Source: Mesostigma viride (Eukaryota > Streptophyta > Mesostigmatophyceae > Mesostigmatales > Mesostigmataceae). From it: a stretch of 64,000 nt of DNA. Location: positions 186,001 to 250,000 of the forward strand of contig RPFO01000050.1 in the NCBI GenBank assembly GCA_009746045.1, read 5' to 3'. How positions within the stretch are numbered: the stretch's first letter is position 1; each line of letters opens with the position of its first letter. Both the position numbers and the translations under genes were made by a program. The notes below the pieces were generated by a model. The model was not told the origin of the DNA. It ran no database searches and worked only from the letters and a program-made list of their open reading frames with translations. This document shows positions 56,776 to 64,000 of the stretch, piece by piece.

Positions 56776-57454
56776 CCTTCCTGTTCTCACGTATGGCGCC
56801 GAGACGTGGACCCTCACCGCCGACCTGGCCCGCAAGCTGGACGGCGCGGTCACCAGCATGCTGCGTTCCATTTTCAGAGTAGGATATGCTGCTCATGTCC
56901 GCAATGAGGACCTGTACCAGGGCATGCCCTATATCACCAGCACAATTAAGCAACGCCGCCTGCAGCTAGTAGGGCACCTAGCTCGCACCAATCAGGTAGA
57001 CACCTCACGTGGCCCCCCCGCAGGACTGCGACCAGCCCAGCCTGGCCGGCACCTCCTGACGTGGGCTGGGCCCAGTGATGTTAGACGCCGCAAGGCCCGC
57101 ACCTTCAAAGAACAGCTAGTAGAGGACATGGGGGGCCTCGGCCTCTCCGTGATTTGGAAGAAGATGATGGACAAGGCCAAGTGGGCCCAGGTCATAGAGG
57201 ACAACGAGCCCCCCCCAGTGGGGAAGCGCCCGCGTGTGCAATCCCACGGGAGGCACGCTAGATAGCTCCCCCTAGGGCAGCGTGCGGCTGCCTAGATAGA
57301 TGATGTAGTTAGAATGTTGTTAGATAGATGTAGTATGTAGCCAATGTAGATAGATTAGACCGGTAGGAATGTATGCACCCATCCATCCATTCATCGGGGT
57401 TAATGCTCCGTGACTCCCCAACGGGAGCACGAGTCTAATTAATTAATTAATTAA
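56776..57454 (+). mobile_element. 5'-truncated LINE (ORF2 C-terminus), AATT-tailed
   Basis: A 679-bp insertion flanked by an 11-bp duplication TTCCAGGTGGT (56765-56775 and 57455-57465). It encodes the end of a non-LTR reverse transcriptase (TYGAETWTL ... LDGAVTSMLRSIF ... QRRLQLVGHLAR), the region after the RT domain in CR1/RTE-like elements. The stop is at 57265. The 3' UTR contains GATAGATGTAG repeats, a CATCCATC run, the hairpin CTCCC-CAAC-GGGAG, and an (AATT)n tail at 57437-57454. Confidence 0.92.
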
Positions 57455-58078
57455 TTCCAGGTGGTGGAGGGGTACTCTGGTAACACCTTGTTGGGGGAAC
57501 CTTTTGTATCCTATCCTGGGGTGCTTATCTCAGCTAATGAGCTCAGTGTCACAGGGGTGGGTGCAGTTCCTCTGGACCACTTTAAAATCCCTCTCTCCAG
57601 TATTGTCCCTGGTATGGATGCTGTCATCAAGGCAGTCAACACTCAGTATGCACCAGGGGAGATCCCTGATCTGGACAAGTTAGTGCACAGCCAGTTCCTC
57701 TGATCCCTCAGCCTTTGGGCTGGGCAAGTGGGACATAGCCATGCACTCACCCCACCAAATCTCCCACGTCATACAAGAATGCAAAACACAAAAAGGGTTT
57801 ACCAAGTGGCTGATGGCCATTGTCCACCAAGCCAGGCAGGAATGGGTCCTGCCCAACCCCCAAAACCCTCAATACAAACCTCCTGTCACCCCTTCATGGG
57901 ACGTGCCAGAGGGAGCCAAAAAGCTCAGATTAAAATTTGTTCTCAAACAAAAACCACAAAAAGTGGGCTCCCCAATCTTCCATGCCAGACCATGTGTCAC
58001 AGAATTAAAGGGAACATCCACACTGCCAAAAGGGGAAACCTACACACCTGGGCTGCAACAAACCTCACTCAGGATCAT
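57455..58078 (+). pseudogene. Decayed copia pol: protease end and RT start
   Basis: Resumes after the LINE with TLLGEPFVSYPGVLI (equivalent to the VILGQNFL strand of element A) and VPLDHFKIPL, and stops near 57703. In another frame the RT N-terminus follows (57741-58078; KKLRLKFVLKQK, LPKGETYTPGLQQTSLRI), matching the element A order. It ends at the ORF1-only LINE insertion. Confidence 0.85.
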
Positions 58079-60157
58079 TAATTAATTAATTATCAACATC
58101 GCTCCGTTGGGAGTCAATGTAGCGCATATCCCTGAGAAGGGGCATATGGCTTTTAATACATCCTAGGCTACTTCATGCAAGGGTGGGAATGTAAGCTACC
58201 CTTGCTCTAGGTGCACCAGGGCACCTGCACCCTCATGGTCTATCACGCTATGCCCGGGTAAGGGGGGGAGCATGCCTGTGAGGGAGGAAGATCAGCATGG
58301 CTATACAAGAGCTAGGACATGGCTGCTCGACAGAGAGCACCTCTCTGCATGGCATAGCATGGCTAAATTCTTAATGCAACATCCATGGGGGGGTCCCATT
58401 ATAGGCATGGCTTGGCTAAACATAGCCAGGGCGTAGCATGGCTGTACTAGGCTATGGCTGGTGGTGGACCGTGCGTTGGCGGCACGTGACTAGGTGTGTT
58501 GGCACAGCTAGGCAAATAGTCTAGGCATGGCTGCCTTAGCGGCAGTGACGCCAAGGGTTACAATCTAGGGCTATTGCTATTCTAGCCCGCTGGGGGCGTC
58601 CACATCTTGTGGTTGATCATCAGGTCCCCGCCCCTCCAGTACACCTTGGGCTTCTGGGGGTCCTGCTTATGGCGGAGGTATTCCGGCCACAGGTCGCGTC
58701 GCTGCTGTTGCTGAGCGGGGGTGAGGTCGTCATCCAGCGTCCAGGTGAGGTCGTGCAACCGCTTGCGACGAGAGAGGAACCGCTGCTTATCCTCAGGGGA
58801 GGGGAAGGTGAGGAGGACTGGTGGGGGAGCCGCCTTGTCCCGTGAGTGGGGAAGGCGGTGGCACCCGCTCAGTGCTACCTCACCTACCAGGCCCATGAGG
58901 GTAAGAAGCTGGTTCTTGAGCTCGTCAGCAAGAGAGGTTGACGTCTCACCTGGCTTCTGGGGGAAGCGACGTAGCACCACTCGGCACTCGCGGCGAGCGC
59001 GGTCGGTGACCTCCCGTTGCTGGGCCTGGCGGTGGTTCTCCAGCTCCTGGAGCTTTGTGGCGATGGCGTCGGTGGTGGAGGCGGTCGCTGACCGCAGCAG
59101 GTCCGCGTAGGAGAGCGGCGGGAGGTCGCCAGCATCCTGCCGGGGTGGCTGGGATGCAATGGTGGCCGTCTGCTCCGCTATCTTGGGGACCTGTGTGGCC
59201 AGGGCCTCGGTGTGGGCGGTGATGGCCTCAAGCTTCTTCAGGAGCACGCCACACTTTCCCTCCACCTGGTTAAGGCGAGAGACAAGTGTAGCATGCTTTT
59301 CCGAAGCCTGCTCCGCGGTGTGTAGAGCCGTGAACTGGGGTTGGAGCTTGTGGACGACCTTGGTTTCCACGTTGGAGACCCGGGCCTCGACCTTGTTGAG
59401 CGTGGTGTTCAGCGATGTCAGCTGCTCGGCCAGCGGCCAGGTCACGTGCTCCTCCAGCACTGCGCGGAGGTCATCCTTGCAGAGGGAGGAAGCCGATGGG
59501 GCTGCCGGCTGTGCGGGGGCTGGGGTGCGGAGCGTGCGGGTGAGGTCGGAGAGGTGGCTCTGGAATTGGCTGGTCAAGATAATCAGGCGTTGTTGTACTT
59601 CGTCCAAAGCATAGAGCCAGGACATGTCTCCATTGTAGTCGATAGCCGCCCCCCCTTGGGCACGAAGAGCTTCCGCTCCTGTTCGAGGAACTGGAGAACC
59701 TCAATGCATTCCTGCGGCGACAATTCTTGCCACACGGTCCAGCCGAAGCGTCGGTCGCCGGGGAGGAACTTGCTCCAGTTGCGAGCGTGGCAGGGTTTCT
59801 TGGGCTCAGGCGAGGCGCTGGGCGATGGGGCTGCTGGCGGTGGGTTGGCGAGCCCAGGCGGCTGGGCAAGAACGATGGCGAGCGGGTTGGGCTGGGAGCC
59901 GGTAAGCTCCTTTTCCAAACCCCGTTTTGCTTTAGAGGTCGTCATAGCTGCCTGTCACGTGATAACTTCCGCAATACTGCGTTTCAGCCGTAACCGATTA
60001 TACTGGCGGGTGCGTCTCAAAAAAGCGCATCGAATGCGAGTGGTCTGACCGAATTTGGGGCTCAGATGCAAAAGATCGGAACTCCGCCGTCAGCCATACC
60101 GCCGTCAGCCATTTACGTATGCATGTGGCCCGGGAAAACCGACCGAATCATGGCGAG
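58079..60157 (-). mobile_element. ORF1-only LINE (HAL1-like), full insertion
   Basis: A 2,079-bp insertion flanked by the 13-bp duplication CACTCAGGATCAT (58066-58078 and 60158-60170) inside the copia RT. Minus-strand order: about 210 bp of leader, ORF1, a 500-bp 3' UTR shared with the other LINE tails, a CTCC-CAAC-GGAG hairpin, and an (AATT)n tail at 58079-58091. There is no ORF2, so it depended on another LINE for mobility. Confidence 0.93.
58582..59945 (-). CDS. LINE ORF1 protein (coiled coil + RRM-like), one frameshift
   Basis: Two overlapping frames: 59945 to about 59655 (MTTSKAKRG ... ERKLFVPKGG) and 59625-58582 (MSWLYALDEVQQ). They would join as 455 codons if the run of seven C at 59651-59657 had one more base. 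The second part has a coiled coil (residues about 60-200 of that frame) and an L1-ORF1-type C-terminal module (RRECRVVLRRFP ... VLLTFPSPEDKQRFLSRRK ... LDDDLTPAQQQQRRDLWP ... VYWRGGDLMIN). L1 ORF1 proteins trimerise and act as nucleic acid chaperones. The 59583-59945 and 58582-59625 frames overlap by 43 bp, as expected from a single-base loss. Confidence 0.85.
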
Positions 60158-60170
60158 CACTCAGGATCAT

Positions 60171-61437
60171 GCTCTCCCTATTCCTCCACAACCTCAATGC
60201 AGGCCAAGACTATGTCTGCAAAGCCACTGACATTAAAAGGGCCTTCCTCAGGGGGGACCCAGAAAAGGCTGAATCTGTGTGGAAAGGGAAGGTGTACGTG
60301 GTAGACACGCCAGCTGTGTGGAAGCCTTACATTGATGAGCCCCACCTTATCATCAACATTGGGGTGGGAGGGCTTGTCAGTGCCCCAAAAATTTTCAGAG
60401 ACTCAGCAGAGGAAGTATTCAAAAAGCTCAAGGCCACGTATGATGACCTGGACCCATGCTTTTTTGTTGTACCCACCCCCTCTGGACTGCTGTTCTTTGT
60501 GTGGCATGGAGATGACCAACTCATCTGTGGGCCTAGAGCTGAGGTGGAAACCTTTGTTCAGCAGGTCCAGGAATCATATATGAGATTGGCAAACAGGTGG
60601 AATTGAGCACAACCCCCATCCAGTTCTGTGGCATCATGCTGCAGCTGCACAGGCAGCCAGATCAATGGGTCTGCTCTCTCTCTCCTCCTGGAGAATATAT
60701 TCAAGATTGTCTAGATCTGCTGCATCACACCTGCCTCCCCTTACACATGTGTGCCACTGTTCAGGGCAAACTGGGGTGGTGGTCAGCCATCTGTGGGGCC
60801 CCCTTAGCTGTCATCAGCAGGGTCACCCATGATGTTCTAGTCAAATCAAATGCAGTCACATCAGGAAGTTGATCCATGACTGCCCCCTCATCCTCCATGG
60901 CCTGAATCTGATGGAAGACATCCACATACACAGTGTCATGGACAGCTCCATGGAGAGCAGAACAATCAATCAGATGGGGGCACGGGAATCAGGGCTGTTT
61001 TTTCTCACCAACAGGTCAGACTACATGTCCCTCACTTCCTGGTACAGCAGGCTACACCGCAGAAAACCTGGCAGCAGCAACTCAGCTGAATGTCGTGCTG
61101 TGGTGTCTGCTGCATTGCATGCTCGTTCCCTGCAGCACATGCTCACCTGGCTACAAAACCAGGCAGGCAGCACATGCAATGTCATCTCACATCTCTATAC
61201 TGACAGCTATTCTGTGATCAGTTTTCTAACCAAGAAATCTGTTTCTACTGCTGTCCACACTGACCTGGATTGGTTGGGTGATCCTCAAACAGGAGGCAAC
61301 CTACTTCTCCAGCTGGCATCATGTAGAAGATGAAGAAAACCCAGCAGATGCCTTAACCAAGCTGAGGGATGCAGCTGGCCCACAGTACCAGCTACTCTTT
61401 GAGAATATGAATCCATATGGTATCCGTGTCAGTGTTT
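60171..61437 (+). pseudogene. Decayed copia pol: RT palm and RNase H
   Basis: Continues RT after the LINE: MLSLFLHNLNAGQDY, ATDIKRAFLRGD and LFFVWHGDDQLICGP. A frame change near 60585 follows, then FCGIMLQLHRQ, then another frame with RNase H (VMDSSMES ... SAECRAVV ... YTDSYSVI). A last shift near 61320 leads to ENPADALTKL, with the end at 61437. The HGDD catalytic motif matches elements A and B. Confidence 0.87.
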
Positions 61438-62292
61438 GAATAACTGACTGGCCATAGCTCAGTACACAACCACCACACCCCCCTACCACAGCGATAGCTG
61501 CTGGGCGCCATAAAATTCAACACATTCGTTGTGGGGTGTGAGTGCTGGCTAGGTCAGATTTGTATCCATTTGCAGCTTGAGGACACAAGCTTTGTATCCA
61601 CTTACTTAATGTGTGCTTCAGTAACTGGCCAAACCAGCCAGCTGGGTACACCTTATTTAATGTGCAATATAACACCTGGCCAGAACAGCCAGCTGTAACC
61701 AACCTGGCTCAACCAGCCATGTCTCTTTTGTACCCCTAATCAACTTAAAAACAATAACAATAATGTTGGGGGTGCAGACCTGCATTAAGAAATAAATAAT
61801 AAAACAATACTGGAGTTAGTCTCCATGCTTTGCTGTAGACTAAGTCTCAAAGGCATTGTGAATACAACGTATGAATAAGCCTTGTAAACCTACGTTGGTA
61901 TGTGAATATAAATACCACGTGGGCTATGCAGATAGGAATGCTAGTCGAGTCGCATACGTTTCCCTAGATAGGTACTTTGGGTACTGAGGTACGTGACTGA
62001 TGTCAGTACCCAGTATACGTAGTGTCCTGTCATTGGACGGTACTAGAGTATCCTAGATAGGGACCGTACTGCAGCGTGCATTGTCAGATCTGTGATCGCA
62101 CGATGCAGTGACTAGACTGCTACCTGTCATCGTGTGGCCTCGGGCCAACGGTCTGCACCCAACGGTCACTGGCGGCGCAGCCAGTGAGAGGGACGTTGAT
62201 AAAGGGTAAACCTATTTTCTAATGATCTAAAGCATTCACTGCTCATTGCTCACTGTGTTCTCAAGCAATATATCCCGTCGCAATCTAACTGC
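61438..62292 (+). other. Copia 3' region with a candidate 3' LTR
   Basis: Non-coding. A TGTTGGGGGTGCAG at 61764, following an A-rich stretch, could be the start of the plus-strand copia 3' LTR. A TATAAATA is at about 61906-61913. No second LTR copy exists in the window, so the end cannot be fixed. A CCAGCTGG-type motif with AACCAGCCA repeats occupies 61615-61715. Confidence 0.3.
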
Positions 62293-62899
62293 TATGGCCG
62301 ACCTACCTCCAGCTCCGGCAGACCAAGGCGGGCCAGCCGGTGTACTGGAAGGGGGCGGCCATCTACGTCGGCCACAAGCCCTGGCACGCGACCCCCTCGA
62401 CCACCGCGGCCCCCGCGACTCCAGCAGCCCCAGCCTATACTAGGGGAATACAGCAGCAGTAGTGTAGAATAGTTAGACAGTGGCCTTGTACATGCCCGCC
62501 TACTACAGGCACTATACCAGCTGAGTGAGGCCTAGCCTTTTTAGTCATGTACATGTGTGCCTATGATGAGCCACCCTCCAGATGATGCCTAGCTAGCTTT
62601 ATTTAATTATGCATGCAGTGCCCATGCAGGGGGTCACTCCCTGCTGAGAAGCCATGCCCTAGCTCTTGTATAGCTGTGCTGATCTTCCCCACCTATGACA
62701 GGCTCCCCTTAGCTGGGTGTTGCCTGAAACTCTGGGTGGTGCAGGTGCCCTAGTGCACCTAGAGCAAGTGTTGTTTACATTCCCACCCTTGCAGGACTGA
62801 GTAGCTTAGAATGTATGATAGGCCATATGCCCCTTCTCCATGGGCTATGTGCTACATATACTCCCAACGGAGTTATGTTACAATTCAATTCAATTCAAT
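62293..62899 (+). mobile_element. LINE 3' fragment or short LINE, CAATT-tailed
   Basis: Starts at the same TATGGCCGACC boundary as the copy at 838, with a short ORF (MADLPPAPADQGG). It ends in hairpin ACTCC-CAAC-GGAGT and (CAATT)n at 62880-62899. Its last 190 bp nearly match 20848-21026. The tail type differs from the AATT-tailed copies. Confidence 0.75.
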
Positions 62900-63567
62900 A
62901 CAGATATAGCAAGGAGATATATGTATCATGTATCATAAATTATAATAAATTTAATCAGAATTCAGAGTGAAAGCACCCAATCAAACATGAACATATGTAG
63001 CCAATGCTAACAAGAGATACCACGACCAAAGAAAGTTAATTACAGCTAGCCGGCATGGGACAGTCTCGATCTGACATCAATCATGCAGGTACACCACGGA
63101 ATGAATTAGTGAAACAGCCTAATAACCGTGATGCGCCGCAAAGTCAGCCCGCGTGCGGCGGAGCAAGATATCAGCCATGCATAGTAGCCCGGGTATTAAA
63201 GTGCTACCGAAAAAAGGTGTTGGCGCCAGTACGACGTCCAGCCAGGTCGATCTGCGCTGCAACCAAAGGGCCCGCTGGCCCTCCAGGTATAGTCCAGGCG
63301 GTCCTCCCGGAGCCGGCCGGCATGCAGCACTCCTTAATTATGGGTTACGGCTGAAGAAGCCGGCGGTCAGGGTCCGGGCCATCATGCACGGCCCCGAACT
63401 CCTCCGACGTGCATGCAAGATGTACATAGTAAAGGCCGCATGCACCACAAGGTGGTGCCCGACGTACGTCGCCACTGGCTGTGAGCTTGGCCCGCTCAGT
63501 CCGATCCCGGCGCCGCATAGAGCCCGCCGCCTGGGACTGACTGATGCACCAGCCACCAACCACATGG
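62900..63567. other. Unassigned region
   Basis: AT-rich at first, then GC-rich from about 63050. Open frames exist on both strands from 63055, but none has a recognisable domain or splice structure. Confidence 0.3.
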
Positions 63568-63960
63568 CTAAGTGGCTAAGTGCCAAGGGGCGCGAGCCAC
63601 AGAAACGTCAATGCATGACCAAGCAAGTGCCGCGGCTGCATGCCTCGATATCCTCAAAGTCCAGAACCACGAATTGTCAGGTCGGTGGTTTGCCCGAGAA
63701 GAAAGCCGTGCCGTCCTTATCCTTGAGCAGACCGGATGTTCGCGGTTCCCGTGGGGGAAATTAATGGACCGGACCATGGCCCGAGCACCACCTTCAGGAG
63801 AACAGTGTGCAAGTTCAAGTACCATTATTCTGATTATGCACCCATGCATGCACAGGTAGTGGGTCCCAGTGGGGTCCAAGGCCTGCCCGCAGCTACCACA
63901 GGGCCGCCCTGCGGGAAGAAAAGGTTGCGGGGCACACAGTTGGTGTCGCAGCGCCACCAA
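63568..63960 (-). pseudogene. Possible remnant of a retroelement C-terminal zinc-ribbon region
   Basis: The minus frame holds CGSCGQALDPTGTHYLC, a C-x2-C ... D-x2-G-x-H-x2-C pattern. This recalls the cysteine/histidine cluster after the RT domain in some non-LTR retroelements of protists. About 100 residues later SCIDVSVARAP resembles the D-V-S/T-V strand that follows in such proteins. The stretch between is not conserved and probably frameshifted. The start is unknown. Confidence 0.3.
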
Positions 63961-64000
63961 AAAGTGACTGGGCGCCAGGACGTACGAATGGGGGGCCGGG

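Noticed and set aside
61764-62260. A confident 3' LTR for the plus-strand copia
   Set aside because: Only one copy is in the window and the 3' boundary is not visible, so it is listed only as a candidate.
63055-63764. Plus-strand ORFs of 99 and 203 codons
   Set aside because: No domain, no splice support, and overlapping frames on both strands in GC-rich sequence.

Overview
The window is nuclear eukaryotic DNA. It has spliced, intron-bearing gene fragments, kilobase-scale microsatellites, and layers of LTR retrotransposons, LINEs and TIR transposons nested inside one another. There is no rRNA, no complete tRNA, no operon structure and no CRISPR. The mix (Ty1/copia elements with an HGDD reverse-transcriptase motif, a chromodomain Ty3/gypsy element, long GGGA, CCCA and CGCA tetranucleotide tracts) suggests a repeat-rich alga or other protist. 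I cannot name the species from sequence alone.

Layout. 0-7 kb: a plus-strand exon of a BAH-like protein; a 2.2-kb GGGA/GGAT microsatellite; a minus-strand gene of at least three exons, one of whose introns holds an 87-88-bp minisatellite. 8.7-10.4 kb: a TTAA-flanked, piggyBac-like non-autonomous transposon. 11.8-13.3 kb: an Ala/Pro-rich repeat protein gene broken by one extra base. 13.5-28.3 kb: two head-to-tail copies of a roughly 7.3-kb TIR element. It is filled with octamer arrays, a 184-bp satellite, tetranucleotide tracts and a fold-back palindrome.

29-47 kb: a decayed chromovirus (Ty3/gypsy, minus strand). It is split by a second copy of the piggyBac-like element and by an 8.0-kb copia-type element (A). 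A second TTAA-flanked family and an ORF with a viroplasmin/RNase H1-N-like domain lie upstream of its gag. 47.6-61.4 kb: a decayed copia-type element on the plus strand. It is split by an almost identical 8.0-kb copia element (B), by a 5'-truncated LINE, and by an ORF1-only LINE. Exact target-site duplications mark each insertion. 61.4-64 kb: probable copia 3' end, another LINE tail, and mostly unassigned sequence.

The intact elements A and B carry the most unusual biology. Gag and pol are in one frame separated by a single UGA, and pol has no start ATG. The retropepsin-like domain sits between integrase and reverse transcriptase instead of before integrase. The RT active site is HGDD, and the LTRs end in AG...CT. 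The diverged plus-strand copia shares the protease position and the HGDD motif, so these are lineage traits and not accidents of one copy.
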